Below, piece after piece: positions 17,610 through 26,980 of a stretch of DNA of 64,000 nt. The notes under the pieces are model-generated. The model saw nothing but the letters and a program-made list of their open reading frames with translations, had not been told where the DNA came from and ran no database searches. Each line of letters begins with the position of its first letter. The stretch's first letter is position 1. The DNA lies in assembly GCA_910575665.1 (NCBI GenBank), contig CAJTFB010000003.1, forward strand, positions 86,550-150,549, given 5' to 3'. Source of the DNA: Eubacteriaceae bacterium. GTDB lineage: Bacteria; Bacillota; Clostridia; Lachnospirales; Lachnospiraceae. The position numbers and the translations under genes were made by a program.

Positions 17610-18986
17610 ATGGCGAGAGGAAAGAAGAAAGAGGAGTTGACGTTAGAGGAAAAGCTGGAGCGGGCGTTGGTACCGGTGGAGGAGCAGCCGTATGAGGTGC
17701 CGGAGAATTGGTGCTGGACTAAACTTAGGGTAGTTTCTGAGGTTGTTACTGGGAGTACACCGAGTAAGAAAAAACCTGAATATTATGGGGAGGAATTTCC
17801 TTTTTTCAAACCCGCAGATTTAGATGCAGGTAGGAAGACAATAATTGCATCTGAATATTTATCAAACGAAGGAAAAAAGATTTCAAGGGTTATTCCTGCT
17901 AAATCGACGGCTGTATGTTGTATTGGTTCAATTGGTAAAAGTGGTTATTTAGAAGTCGATGGTGCTACTAATCAACAAATCAATTCCGTTATTCCTAAAA
18001 TCAATTCGTTGTATTTATATTATTTTATAAATACGGAAATGTTTATAAATGAGTTATGGGAAAAATCATCAGCAACCACAATATCAATTGTAAATAAGTC
18101 GAAGATGGAGCAGAATTTAGTTCCGTTGCCGCCATTAGCAGAGCAGCAGCGCATTGTAGACCGGATTGAGAGTTTATTTGCCAAATTGGATGAAGCGAAA
18201 GAGAAAGTACAGGAAGTGATTGATGGTTATGCAATTAGAGAAACTACTATATTGCAGAAAGCAGTTTTTGGTGAATTAACAAAAGGGTGGAGAGAAAAAA
18301 ATGGAATATCAAAAAAGGCTTGGAAAGTTATTTCTCTGAAAGAGTGTGGCAATTGGTTTGGTGGTGGAACGCCAACAAAAAGTAAAAATGTGTATTGGGA
18401 TGGGGGGACAATTCCTTGGATTACTTCAAAAGATATGAAGGATAGGTTGGTTGAAGATAGTTTGCTTCACATAACTCAAGAGGGGGTAAATCATTCATCT
18501 GCACAGTATTGTGATAAACCTGCTGTTTTGTTTGTTATGAGAAGTGGGATATTGAGACGTATTTTACCGGTTTGTATGGTAAAGGCTCCATTTACTGTCA
18601 ATCAGGATTTAAAAGCAGTAATTCCGGAAAAAATCCAACTAGAATATATGTATTGGGCATGTACAGCATATGAAAAAGATATTCGTGAGAATTGCATGAA
18701 AAGTGGTACTACAGTAGAAAGTATAGAAGCGAAAAAATTATTTGAGTATGAGTTACCTTTGCCTGATGAAAGAGAACAAAAAGTAATTGTTGGTGTTATT
18801 GAAAATTTAATGTGTAAAGAGGAATCTGCTAAACAATTGGCTGTACAAATTTTGAAAAGAATTGATATAATGAAAAAGTCAATTCTTGCTAAAGTATTTC
18901 GAGGAGAATTAGGTACAAATAATTTGGAAGAAGAAAGTTCTGTTAAATTGCTTAAACAAATATTAGAGCAAAGAAAGATAAAGTGA
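17610..18986 (+). CDS. hsdS: Type I specificity subunit (HsdS), system 1
   Basis: 458 residues with two target recognition domains, at about residues 25-175 and 245-420. The conserved region between them contains PLPPLAEQQRIVDRIESLF followed by a helix (AKLDEAKEKVQEVIDGY), and the second conserved region near the end contains PDEREQKVIVGVIENL and a matching helix. The two domains read two half-sites of a bipartite DNA motif. The second domain region (18.3-18.9 kb) is visibly more AT-rich than hsdM, as usual for exchanged recognition domains. The gene starts one base after the hsdM stop codon. Confidence 0.92.
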   Translation: MARGKKKEELTLEEKLERALVPVEEQPYEVPENWCWTKLRVVSEVVTGSTPSKKKPEYYGEEFPFFKPADLDAGRKTIIASEYLSNEGKKISRVIPAKSTAVCCIGSIGKSGYLEVDGATNQQINSVIPKINSLYLYYFINTEMFINELWEKSSATTISIVNKSKMEQNLVPLPPLAEQQRIVDRIESLFAKLDEAKEKVQEVIDGYAIRETTILQKAVFGELTKGWREKNGISKKAWKVISLKECGNWFGGGTPTKSKNVYWDGGTIPWITSKDMKDRLVEDSLLHITQEGVNHSSAQYCDKPAVLFVMRSGILRRILPVCMVKAPFTVNQDLKAVIPEKIQLEYMYWACTAYEKDIRENCMKSGTTVESIEAKKLFEYELPLPDEREQKVIVGVIENLMCKEESAKQLAVQILKRIDIMKKSILAKVFRGELGTNNLEEESSVKLLKQILEQRKIK

Positions 18987-19395
18987 GGTAGAAAACATTT
19001 GTTTTAATGCAAAGCATGTTTAAAAACCTGATAGGTGGCCGGAAAGTGAGAAGGAATGTGTATTACAAATATTTTTAGTGCAATGCAATTACAATAATTC
19101 CGACTATCAAAGGTATTACAACGAATAAATTGCTTAACTTTGCCTTTTCGCAAAAAACATGTTGAAAGAATTGCCTATTGCCCATATAATATAAATTAAG
19201 TAATTCCTGGAATGATAATCCCTAATAAGGTGCTTAAAAAATTGATTGGACACAATATATAGTTGTCGAAATCGAACTACGAATGAGATAAATAATGAGA
19301 AGGGCTGTTTTGAAGTGTACACAAACACACCAGCAGACCCTTCTTTTCTCTTAGGAGAGAGTATCGGCGGACAGTTCAAAAGAAACGAGGTATCT
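18987..19395. other. Gene-free gap between hsdS and the polymerase gene
   Basis: 409 bases with no credible coding frame. It is AT-rich with several stop codons in all frames. The only structure seen is a long hairpin at 19298-19350; a ribosome-binding-like AGGAGAG occurs at 19353 but leads to no start codon. Confidence 0.5.
19298..19350 (+). terminator. Long hairpin, terminator- or attenuator-like, upstream of the polymerase gene
   Basis: AGAAGGG (19298-19304) pairs with CCCTTCT (19338-19344), extended inward by CTG/CAG and GTGT/ACAC, and is followed by TTTCTC. It sits 46 bases before a start codon, so it may end read-through from the restriction operon or regulate the next gene. Confidence 0.5.
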
Positions 19396-21228
19396 ATGAA
19401 AAAACAAGATAATAATTGGATAGGAGCATTTCTGATCGTATTGGTATTGGCATTTGTTCCCTTGATCGTATCAGCTAAAAAATACAGCGTCGGGCTGAGT
19501 GACCAGTTATGGTTTTCCAGCGCAGATACGTCCTATGATTTTTTCCTCTACTGGAAAAGTCAGGCGCTGCTGCTATTGTGTGGCATTCTTTCTCTTTATG
19601 CGGCATTAAAGATGACGATCAGCAAAAAGGACATGATGGCATCTGTGGACAACCGGTATTTGATACCGCTGGGTGTCTATTTTCTCATGAGCCTTTTGTC
19701 CGCCCTCCTGTCCCAGCACAAAAGGATGGCGGTCTGGGGCGGTTATGAGCAGTGGGAGGGAATGCTGACGCTGGGGGCCTATGTGGTGATCCTGTTTTTT
19801 TCCTGTTGCCTGATCCTGGGGCGGACGGAGATTCGCATCGTCATGTATGGTCTGCTGGCGGGTGTATTTATACTGTCCCTGCTGGGCGCCAGACAGTTTT
19901 TAGGCCATGATTTTTTCCGTACAGCGGCTGGGAAGGCAGTGATGAATTTTATGAACGATGAGAAGCTGAACTTCACCTTCAATTTTGCCCCCGGAAGGGT
20001 ATATGCCACGCTGTACAATCCGAATTATGTGGGATCCTATGTGGCTCTCATGCTACCGGTAATTCTGTCCATGGTTTCTTTCCGAAAAAGGATCGTTGCG
20101 GTCCTTAGAAGCGTCTTGGCGGCTGCCACAGCAGTCTTTCTCGTGATGATGCTTTTTGGCTCGGAGTCTGTCACAGGCTTTATTGGTCTTGGGGCGGTGC
20201 TTGTACTTTTTACGATACTGATGATCACCAACATAAAGAAACATCCTCAAATTTTTGCTTCTGTGGCAGTCGTTGGTATTCTCGCTGTGACAGGGGCTGT
20301 GTTTTACAACAAATCCATATTTGAGTATGGTTACAATAAGATCATGAACCCCACACCGAATCATTTTGTGGTGAAAAGCATGGTTTCCCGCGAGGGAGCT
20401 CTGGAGGTCTGCACTGCGGAAGATGATCTGCTCCGTCTGGCAGTGGATGTAAAGGACGGCGCCTATACATATGAGGCGGAGGATGGGAAGGGAAGTCCGG
20501 TGGAGGCAGCCCAAGATGGAGAAGGCACAGTGAAGTTTCTGGATAAGAGGTTCGAGAAGATCCTAATTCAGGAGACAAGTGTAGAAGCGGAAGGGGAGAA
20601 GCAAGCTGCCTTCGTGGTCAACACGCCCTCTGTAGGCAAATCCTACACTGTGGTAGTGGAGACAGCCAGCAGTCAAAACGGATTGAACCAGAAGAATTAT
20701 CAGATTTATAACCCTTTTAAGAAACTTGACGGGCTGCGGGAGATACAGGCAGTGGGCTTTGAGGACAAAATGCATTTTGCCAGCCGACGCGGCTATATCT
20801 GGTCCCGTACCTTTCCGCTTTTACCCAAGCATCTGCTCCTTGGTTCCGGGCCAAATACTTTTGTATATGAGTTCCCCAACGACGATTATGTGGGAATGAA
20901 GAATGTAGGTTATGACGGGTCCACTGTGACTAAGCCCCACAATATGTTTATGCAGATCTTTGTGCAGACAGGGCTCCTTTCCTTATTGGCGTTTTTAGCC
21001 TTATATGGCTTCTATTTTGCGGAGTGTATGAGGTTATACTGGCGTAGGACCAAATATGGATGGCTGGAGCGGTTTGGAACCGGCCTTTGTCTGGGGACCT
21101 TTGGATATCTGGTGACGGGGCTTGCCAACGATTCTACGGTGGCAGTGGCGCCTCTGTACTGGTGCCTTCTGGGGGTGGGAATTGCAGTGAACCGCCGGGT
21201 GGCGAAGGAGGAAGATTGTTTTGAATGA
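19396..21228 (+). CDS. O-antigen ligase/polymerase-like (Wzy_C) integral membrane protein
   Basis: ATG 19396 (MKKQDNNWIGAFL) is chosen; upstream in-frame codons run through the hairpin and lack a ribosome binding site. The 610-residue protein has about ten hydrophobic helices. LYNPNYVGSYVALMLP and KPHNMFMQIFVQTGLLSL match the conserved helices and loop of the O-antigen ligase/WaaL-Wzy family. A large soluble domain (about residues 325-460) lies between helices, unusual in length for the family. It probably links or polymerises a surface glycan or teichoic-acid-like polymer. The 3' end overlaps the radical SAM gene by eight bases, so the two are co-transcribed. Confidence 0.75.
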   Translation: MKKQDNNWIGAFLIVLVLAFVPLIVSAKKYSVGLSDQLWFSSADTSYDFFLYWKSQALLLLCGILSLYAALKMTISKKDMMASVDNRYLIPLGVYFLMSLLSALLSQHKRMAVWGGYEQWEGMLTLGAYVVILFFSCCLILGRTEIRIVMYGLLAGVFILSLLGARQFLGHDFFRTAAGKAVMNFMNDEKLNFTFNFAPGRVYATLYNPNYVGSYVALMLPVILSMVSFRKRIVAVLRSVLAAATAVFLVMMLFGSESVTGFIGLGAVLVLFTILMITNIKKHPQIFASVAVVGILAVTGAVFYNKSIFEYGYNKIMNPTPNHFVVKSMVSREGALEVCTAEDDLLRLAVDVKDGAYTYEAEDGKGSPVEAAQDGEGTVKFLDKRFEKILIQETSVEAEGEKQAAFVVNTPSVGKSYTVVVETASSQNGLNQKNYQIYNPFKKLDGLREIQAVGFEDKMHFASRRGYIWSRTFPLLPKHLLLGSGPNTFVYEFPNDDYVGMKNVGYDGSTVTKPHNMFMQIFVQTGLLSLLAFLALYGFYFAECMRLYWRRTKYGWLERFGTGLCLGTFGYLVTGLANDSTVAVAPLYWCLLGVGIAVNRRVAKEEDCFE

Positions 21229-23008
21229 GAAGAAGATTTTATTGACAGCCATCAATGCAAAATATATTCATTCCAATCTGGCAGTGTATTCCCTGCGGGC
21301 GAATGCAGGAAAATATATGGCACAGGTGGAACTGGCAGAGTTTACCATTAACCACCGGAGGGAAGAGATCTTGCAGGAGATCTTTCGGAAGAAGCCGGAT
21401 ATGGTGGGATTCTCCTGTTATATCTGGAATATAGAGTACGTGCTGGATGTGGCGGAGAATCTGAAAAAGATATTGCCAGAGGTGAAGATTGTGTTTGGAG
21501 GTCCTGAGGTATCCTATGATGCTGTACAAAGACTGGAACGGCATGAGTATGTGGATATAATCATCACTGGAGAGGGAGAGAAGACCTTCCGGGAGCTTCT
21601 GGAATGGTATTGTGAGGGGAGGCCTCACAAGGAGCTGGTGAGTATCTGCGGACTTTGTTACCGGGAGGATTCCGGGAAAATTCATATGACGCCGGCGAGA
21701 GAGCCGGCCAGGATGGACGAGCTCTGTTTTCCTTACCATGATCTGAAGGATATGGAAAACCGTATCATATATTATGAGACGATCCGCGGCTGTCCATTTT
21801 CTTGCAGTTATTGTCTATCTTCCGTGGAAAAAAGCGTGCGGCTGCGGAGCCTGCCGATGGTATTTGAGGAGCTGGATTTTTTCCTGAAACATCATGTGAA
21901 GCAGGTTAAATTTGTAGACCGTACCTTTAACTGTAATCATGAACATGCCTATGAGATCTGGAAATATATACATGAACATGACAATGGAATGACGAATTTT
22001 CATTTTGAGATCGGCGGAGACCTTTTACAGGAAGAAGATTTTGAACTGTTCCGAAGCTTCCGGCCAGGGCTTGTCCAGTTTGAGATCGGTGTCCAGTCCA
22101 CGAACCCAGAGACAGTGCAGGCGATCCGCCGCCGGGCAGATCTGGGGCAGATCCGGGAAAATGTACGCAAAGTGAAAGAAACAGGAAATATTCATCAGCA
22201 TCTGGATCTCATCGCCGGACTTCCTTATGAGGATTATAAGTCCTTTCACCGTTCCTTTCTCGATGTATATGCCATGAAGCCGGATCAGTTTCAGCTTGGC
22301 TTTTTAAAGGTCTTAAAAGGATCGTATATGGATGAGGCAAAAGAAGAGTATGAGGTGGTTTATGGGAACCGTCCTCCCTATGAGGTTCTGTCGACACGAT
22401 GGCTGCCTTATGAGGACGTGATGCGCCTCAAAAGGGTGGAAGAGATGGTGGAGGTATATTACAATAGTTTTCAGTTTCCGGCAACGATGACGCTGCTGGA
22501 GTGCTGTACTGGGGATGCCTTCCGGATGTACGAGGAACTGGGAGAATATTATGAGAAAAATGGATATTTTGGAAGAAAGCACAGCCGGGTTTCCCGCTAT
22601 GAGATCTTGTGGGAATATGCCAGTGGCCAGTTTGAGGATCTGGCGGAGGAGTTTCGCCAGGCGCTGACCTATGATCTCTATCTTCGGGATTACATTAAAA
22701 ATCCCCCTTCCTTTGTAAGGCCGAGGGATCGTGAATATCTTGCCCAGGTGAGAAAATTCTTGGATGGAGAAGCAGAAAATCCTCAGATTCTTTCTGGCTA
22801 TGACGGATTTGTGACAAAACAATTGTTTAATATGGTATATATTGGTCAATTTACCCTGGATATTCGGGCACTGTTGGCGGAACAGAGGATTGACAAGATC
22901 GCCCCCTACTCCATTGTTTTTGACTACCAGCAGAGAAATCCGCTAAATCACAGCGCCAGAGTGACACGGGTTAGGCAGGCGGGGGCAGATGGGTACCACC
23001 GGGTGTAA
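21221..23008 (+). CDS. B12-binding-domain radical SAM protein (DUF4080-type)
   Basis: TTG 21221, preceded by AAGGAGGAAG, is the start and overlaps the previous gene. Residues 1-130 are a B12-binding-like Rossmann domain (FGGPEVSY, IIITGEGE). The radical SAM domain has CPFSCSYC, the C-x3-C-x2-C site for the 4Fe-4S cluster, with ETIRG just before it. The C-terminal 180 residues match the DUF4080 region found in clostridial members. The family performs S-adenosylmethionine radical chemistry, often methylthiolation or methylation, but the substrate of this branch is unknown. Translational coupling to the polymerase gene may be coincidental. Confidence 0.82.
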   Translation: MNEKKILLTAINAKYIHSNLAVYSLRANAGKYMAQVELAEFTINHRREEILQEIFRKKPDMVGFSCYIWNIEYVLDVAENLKKILPEVKIVFGGPEVSYDAVQRLERHEYVDIIITGEGEKTFRELLEWYCEGRPHKELVSICGLCYREDSGKIHMTPAREPARMDELCFPYHDLKDMENRIIYYETIRGCPFSCSYCLSSVEKSVRLRSLPMVFEELDFFLKHHVKQVKFVDRTFNCNHEHAYEIWKYIHEHDNGMTNFHFEIGGDLLQEEDFELFRSFRPGLVQFEIGVQSTNPETVQAIRRRADLGQIRENVRKVKETGNIHQHLDLIAGLPYEDYKSFHRSFLDVYAMKPDQFQLGFLKVLKGSYMDEAKEEYEVVYGNRPPYEVLSTRWLPYEDVMRLKRVEEMVEVYYNSFQFPATMTLLECCTGDAFRMYEELGEYYEKNGYFGRKHSRVSRYEILWEYASGQFEDLAEEFRQALTYDLYLRDYIKNPPSFVRPRDREYLAQVRKFLDGEAENPQILSGYDGFVTKQLFNMVYIGQFTLDIRALLAEQRIDKIAPYSIVFDYQQRNPLNHSARVTRVRQAGADGYHRV

Positions 23009-23028
23009 TGTAATAAACTTAGTATTCA

Positions 23029-23646
23029 TTACACCAGTTTCCGCAACTCCTGACTGAGAATCTCCCGGCGAGGAAGCTCTGAGTGCAGGACTTCCTCTGC
23101 GAGAGAAGATAATTCCCTTCTGGCCCCCATAGCGGCATAGATCTCCGCAAGGGCCCGGTAATCCGTAGATTTATCGGAACCAGAGTTCAGGCAGCAGCGG
23201 TATACGGCGGCGGCTTCTTCCAGAAGTTCCCCTTTATGGTAAGCCTTACCAAGATTTGACATATTCATTAAGAAATCATTAAAATTTTCGTCATATTGGG
23301 ATAAGGTCTTGAAATTTCCAACGCCATATGCTAACTTTAAATCTGTGTTGGAATATTCCGACAGATCCATCATCGGGAGTCTGCTCTGTTCTATTACCCT
23401 GTTCTGATAATAACAGATATTCTCATCGCTGCTTTCCGGCATGGGAATTTGTTTCATATCAGGCTCAAACATAGGCAGCTTGGAGATATCTTTGTTTCTG
23501 GCGCAGTTGGCAGCTTCTTCTCGCTGCCAGAACTCGTCGGATCGCCTTTTTTCTTCCCGGCTGCTCTTTCGCTTCTCATAATGAAGCCAGAGTATAAAGA
23601 TCAGAAAGCATACAAAGAGTGAAGGAAATGGCAAATTATCAAACAT
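23029..23646 (-). CDS. Membrane-anchored protein with TPR-like C-terminus
   Basis: The start is taken at the ATG at 23646 (MFDNLPFPSLF), which lies nine bases after GAAAGG; longer versions start before the site. One transmembrane helix (about residues 9-22) is followed by a strongly basic and acidic linker and a C-terminal region (YHKGELLEEAAAVYRCCLNSG, YRALAEIYAAMG) that reads as one or two tetratricopeptide repeats. Orientation suggests a cytoplasmic TPR. It is divergent from the small membrane peptide gene. I do not recognise the family; a scaffold role is only a guess. Confidence 0.6.
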   Translation of the reverse strand: MFDNLPFPSLFVCFLIFILWLHYEKRKSSREEKRRSDEFWQREEAANCARNKDISKLPMFEPDMKQIPMPESSDENICYYQNRVIEQSRLPMMDLSEYSNTDLKLAYGVGNFKTLSQYDENFNDFLMNMSNLGKAYHKGELLEEAAAVYRCCLNSGSDKSTDYRALAEIYAAMGARRELSSLAEEVLHSELPRREILSQELRKLV

Positions 23647-23697
23647 TTTATTCATCCTTTCAGTATAAAATAATATCAACAAGGAGGTTAACATATC

Positions 23698-23808
23698 ATG
23701 ATGAACCGTAAAAAACAGCGTATGATCGCTGCGATCATATGCGTGGCACTGATTATAGCAATGTTGGCAGGAATTTTACTGCCCTACGTATTGCCTGGGG
23801 TTGAATAA
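23698..23808 (+). CDS. 36-residue single-helix membrane peptide
   Basis: AAGGAGG (23681-23687) precedes ATG 23698 and ATG 23701. The product is Lys/Arg-rich at the N-terminus (MMNRKKQRM), then one hydrophobic helix (IAAIICVALIIAMLAGILL) and a short tail PYVLPGVE. The layout resembles the Prli42-type stressosome peptide of Firmicutes (basic head, one helix, short tail), but the match is only in shape. It lies in the divergent gap with the TPR-like gene and 53 bases before the VanW gene, with which it may be co-transcribed. Confidence 0.6.
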   Translation: MMNRKKQRMIAAIICVALIIAMLAGILLPYVLPGVE

Positions 23809-23861
23809 ACCCTGTATATATTTTAATACAGCTTAGGTAAATGTGCAAGGGAGGACTTTTT

Positions 23862-25466
23862 TTGAAACGAAGAGGGATTATGGCAGCGTTCGCTGTTATT
23901 ATTGTTATGTTTGCGATTATCGGAGTCTATGTGTACGCCAGTTACAGTCGGATCAAGCCGGATAAGGATAAAATATGTAACGGGATAAAAGTCGATTCCA
24001 TTGATATCAGCGGTATGACAGAACAGGAAGCATCCGTGGCGGTGAATTCTTACATTACCCAGCTGGGGGGGCGCAATCTCGTACTGGATATAAATGGTGA
24101 GACAGTCACCAGCCGTCTGGACGAGGTGGGCTATTCATTCTCAGCTGGAGATTTTCTCGATGAGGCAATGAAGATCGGAAAAAGTGGAAATATCATAGAA
24201 AATTACCGACAGATCAAAGCGGCGGCCCAGGGAAAATACACGTATAAGGTCACGATGGCACTAGACGAAGAAAAATTAAAAAAATATATTAAGAAAAATA
24301 GCAAGAAAATGTGTGTGGGAGCGAAAAATGCTGAAATAAAGATGGAAGATGGCAAGTTTGTATACACGAAAGCCAAGGAGGGAATCAGCATTGATACAGA
24401 CCGCACCTTGCAGCTTGTAAAAGAAGCAGTGGAAGCCTCTGGGGGCAATGAGGCGCAGATTCCGGTGACTGCCGAGGTCAAAGTCCAACAGCCGGAGATC
24501 ACAGAAGAGACAGCGGCAAGATGTAAGGATAAGATCGGTACGTTTACTACTACTTTTAATGCCGGCAATGTCAACCGGACAAAAAACCTTGCTAATGCGG
24601 CACGGCTTATAAGTGGGACAGTGCTCTATCCGGGAGACACTTTCTCGGTACATGACACGATTTCGCCCCTCACAGAAGAAAATGGCTATTATGAGGCGGC
24701 ATCCTATAACAATGGAAAAGTGGAAGACAGTCTGGGAGGCGGAGTCTGTCAGGTATCTACTACCTTATACAATGCCGTACTCAAGGCAGAATTGGAAATC
24801 ACTGAGAGAAGCCCCCATTCCATGGTAGTGAGCTATGTAAAGCCATCTATGGATGCTGCCATCGCCGGAGATTACAAGGACTTTAAATTTAAGAATGATA
24901 CGTCTGTTCCCGTTTACATTCAGGGCGGAACTTATGGAAATACTATTTATTTCACCATATATGGAGAAGAGACCAGGAGCCCAGATCGGACGGTCCGGTT
25001 TGAGTCCGAGGTGACGGATACGATTCAGCCGGGGGCCGATAAGGTTACCTTTGACAAGACCAAACCCGAATCCTATATGACAGTAACCCAGGAGGCGCAC
25101 ATAGGGTACAAAGCCAAACTCTGGAAGATCGTGAAGGAGAATGGAAAAGAAACGAAAACGCAAATAAACAGCAGTACTTATTCGGCCTCTCCCCGTTATG
25201 TTACCAAAGGCTCGAAGAAGGAGCCAAAACCGACGCCGAAGCCGACCAAGAAGCCGTCGAATTCGGACCGGGAAGATAACTCCAGAGGGGGAAGAAGAAC
25301 TGGGCAGGGAGGTAATACAGGAGGCAGTACAGGGGGTAATACGAGAGGAAACAGTGCTGGAAATTCAGCAGGTGGGGCAACGCCTACTCAGCCGCCAGCC
25401 GCTCCGACCCAAGATGCAGCTGCGGGGACCTCATCCCAGATGGATCCGCAGCAGCCGGTTCAATGA
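23862..25466 (+). CDS. VanW-family protein with PG-binding and G5-like domains
   Basis: TTG 23862 follows AAGGGAGG at seven bases and puts a signal anchor (about residues 6-25) at the N-terminus. Next come PG_binding_4-like repeats (VDSIDISGMTEQEA; LDINGETVTSRLDEVGYSF), the VanW domain with its hallmark GGGVCQVSTTLYNAVLKAE, a G5-like segment (about 420-450) and a Lys/Pro then Gly/Asn/Thr-rich disordered tail of about 85 residues. Such proteins sit on the outer face of the membrane or in the wall; VanW is linked with glycopeptide resistance clusters but its reaction is unknown. There is no vanH/A/X gene here, so no resistance is implied. Confidence 0.8.
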   Translation: MKRRGIMAAFAVIIVMFAIIGVYVYASYSRIKPDKDKICNGIKVDSIDISGMTEQEASVAVNSYITQLGGRNLVLDINGETVTSRLDEVGYSFSAGDFLDEAMKIGKSGNIIENYRQIKAAAQGKYTYKVTMALDEEKLKKYIKKNSKKMCVGAKNAEIKMEDGKFVYTKAKEGISIDTDRTLQLVKEAVEASGGNEAQIPVTAEVKVQQPEITEETAARCKDKIGTFTTTFNAGNVNRTKNLANAARLISGTVLYPGDTFSVHDTISPLTEENGYYEAASYNNGKVEDSLGGGVCQVSTTLYNAVLKAELEITERSPHSMVVSYVKPSMDAAIAGDYKDFKFKNDTSVPVYIQGGTYGNTIYFTIYGEETRSPDRTVRFESEVTDTIQPGADKVTFDKTKPESYMTVTQEAHIGYKAKLWKIVKENGKETKTQINSSTYSASPRYVTKGSKKEPKPTPKPTKKPSNSDREDNSRGGRRTGQGGNTGGSTGGNTRGNSAGNSAGGATPTQPPAAPTQDAAAGTSSQMDPQQPVQ

Positions 25467-25504
25467 TTTGGTAACAATGATCAGAAAGAAACAGGAGAGT
25501 AATT

Positions 25505-26479
25505 ATGCGTTTAGGAAAAGTGCCGGAGAGGATATTAAAGAGGTCTGTACAAAAGAGGATTACATATAAAAGTAAATACCTTGTCAAGCCTCCAGCGCCG
25601 GGAAGGGATAGCAGCGTATACGATCCAGAGGGCGGAGTGCCCATGGCGTTTTGTACCAATCCAGTCACGGGTGATTCAGACAACATAGGATGTCGGGCAT
25701 TTTTCCGTATGGTAAACGATATTTGTTGTGCTGGGGCAGATCCGTCGGGTATGCTGCTAAACATACTGCTTCCAGAGGGAAGTGAGGAACAGGAACTCAG
25801 ACAGATCATGGGCCAGATTGGCAGTCTGGCAGGGGAATATAAGGTGGATATTCTCGGCGGGCACACAGAAGTTACACCGGCGGTAACTGCTCCCATAATC
25901 ACCGTGACAGGAGTTGGCCTGTACAGAGAAAATGTGAAGACCGCAGAGACAAAGCCCAGGCCGGGTATGGATCTGGTGATGACAAAGTGGGCGGGAGCTT
26001 CGGGGACGACAGATTTGGTTATAAAAGGGAGAGAGGAACTTCGGAAGCGGTTTGGCAAAGATTTTTTGGAACAGGCAGAAAGTTATGGAAGGGACATAAG
26101 CTGTCTGCCTGAGGCAGCCATCGCCTGGGAGAATGGCGCAGTAGCGCTTCACAATGTCTCAGCGGAGGGAATCTTTGGTGCTCTCTGGGAGTTGGGAGAG
26201 TTGTGCGGAACTGGTCTGGAAGTAGATTTGAAAAAGATACCGATCCGTCAGGAGATGGTGGAAATCTGTGAATTTTATGATGAAAACCCTTATATGATAC
26301 CGGCAGAGGGGGTGCTTCTGATCGTCACATCCAGTGGCTCCCATCTGGTTCGGGGGTGTAAAGAGGCTGGGATCATGGCGGCAGTGATCGGACAGATCCG
26401 GGAGGACCAGGACAGGATCGTAATAAATGGAGAGGAAAGACGTTATCTGGTTCCTCCAGGTAATGGATCAGCAGTGTAG
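25505..26479 (+). CDS. PurM/HypE-superfamily (AIR synthase-related) protein
   Basis: 324 residues starting at ATG 25505 after CAGGAGAG. The N-terminal AIR-synthase half contains NIGCRAFFRMVNDICCAGADP and DILGGHTEVTPAVTAPIITVTGVG, the ATP-binding and dimer motifs of PurM-like proteins; the C-terminal half has HNVSAEGIFGALWEL, equivalent to the DxTxGG-type loop. Family members include PurM, ThiL, SelD and HypE. The HypE C-terminal PRICxC tail is absent, so hydrogenase [NiFe] maturation is unlikely. Substrate not assignable. It is followed by the Lrp-aminotransferase pair with 12 bases spacing and is likely in the same operon. Confidence 0.7.
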   Translation: MRLGKVPERILKRSVQKRITYKSKYLVKPPAPGRDSSVYDPEGGVPMAFCTNPVTGDSDNIGCRAFFRMVNDICCAGADPSGMLLNILLPEGSEEQELRQIMGQIGSLAGEYKVDILGGHTEVTPAVTAPIITVTGVGLYRENVKTAETKPRPGMDLVMTKWAGASGTTDLVIKGREELRKRFGKDFLEQAESYGRDISCLPEAAIAWENGAVALHNVSAEGIFGALWELGELCGTGLEVDLKKIPIRQEMVEICEFYDENPYMIPAEGVLLIVTSSGSHLVRGCKEAGIMAAVIGQIREDQDRIVINGEERRYLVPPGNGSAV

Positions 26480-26491
26480 GAGGGAAAATGA

Positions 26492-26980
26492 ATGCTTGAG
26501 GAAGAGATACTCAATATCATATCAAAGAATGCGAAGGTGACTACGGAGGATCTGGCGGCGATGCTGGCTTCCACGCCGGACCAGGTGGAGAAATGCCTGA
26601 AGGAGATGGAAGAGAGCGGCATCATTTGTGGTTATCCGGCATTGATCAACTGGGACAAGACGGATAATGAGGTCGTGACTGCGCTGATCGAGGTAAAGGT
26701 GGCGCCACAGAGAGGGCGCGGATTTGACAAGGTGGCGGAAAGGATCTATCAATTTGACGAGGTGGAAAGCGTATATCTCATGAGCGGAGGGTTTGACCTC
26801 ACGGTTATCATCGAGGGAAAGAGCATGAAAGAGGTGTCACGTTTCGTCTCCACAAAGCTCTCACCCATGGATTCCATCATCAGCACAGCGACCTATTTTG
26901 TGCTGAAAAAATATAAGGAGCATGGTCTCCCCCTTACCAAAAACGCAAGCGAAGACGAGAGGATGTTGATCACACCATGA
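26492..26980 (+). CDS. Lrp/AsnC-family transcriptional regulator
   Basis: The 162-residue protein starts at ATG 26492 with GGAGG eight bases upstream. The N-terminal helix-turn-helix (KVTTEDLAAMLASTPDQVEKCLKEM) and the C-terminal RAM domain (VVTALIEVKVAPQRGRG ... VYLMSGGFDLTVIIEG) match the Lrp/AsnC family, which binds amino acids. The stop codon overlaps the start of the aminotransferase gene (ATGA), so the regulator probably controls or senses the product of that enzyme. Confidence 0.85.
   Translation: MLEEEILNIISKNAKVTTEDLAAMLASTPDQVEKCLKEMEESGIICGYPALINWDKTDNEVVTALIEVKVAPQRGRGFDKVAERIYQFDEVESVYLMSGGFDLTVIIEGKSMKEVSRFVSTKLSPMDSIISTATYFVLKKYKEHGLPLTKNASEDERMLITP

Noticed and set aside
19246..19395. 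50-codon extension upstream of the polymerase gene
   Set aside because: It runs through a strong hairpin and has no start site signal.
23862..25466. Vancomycin resistance cluster
   Set aside because: VanW-type domain alone is common in clostridia; no vanHAX or vanRS genes adjoin it.
25505..26479. HypE hydrogenase maturation factor
   Set aside because: The HypE C-terminal PRICxC tail is missing and no [NiFe] hydrogenase genes are present.
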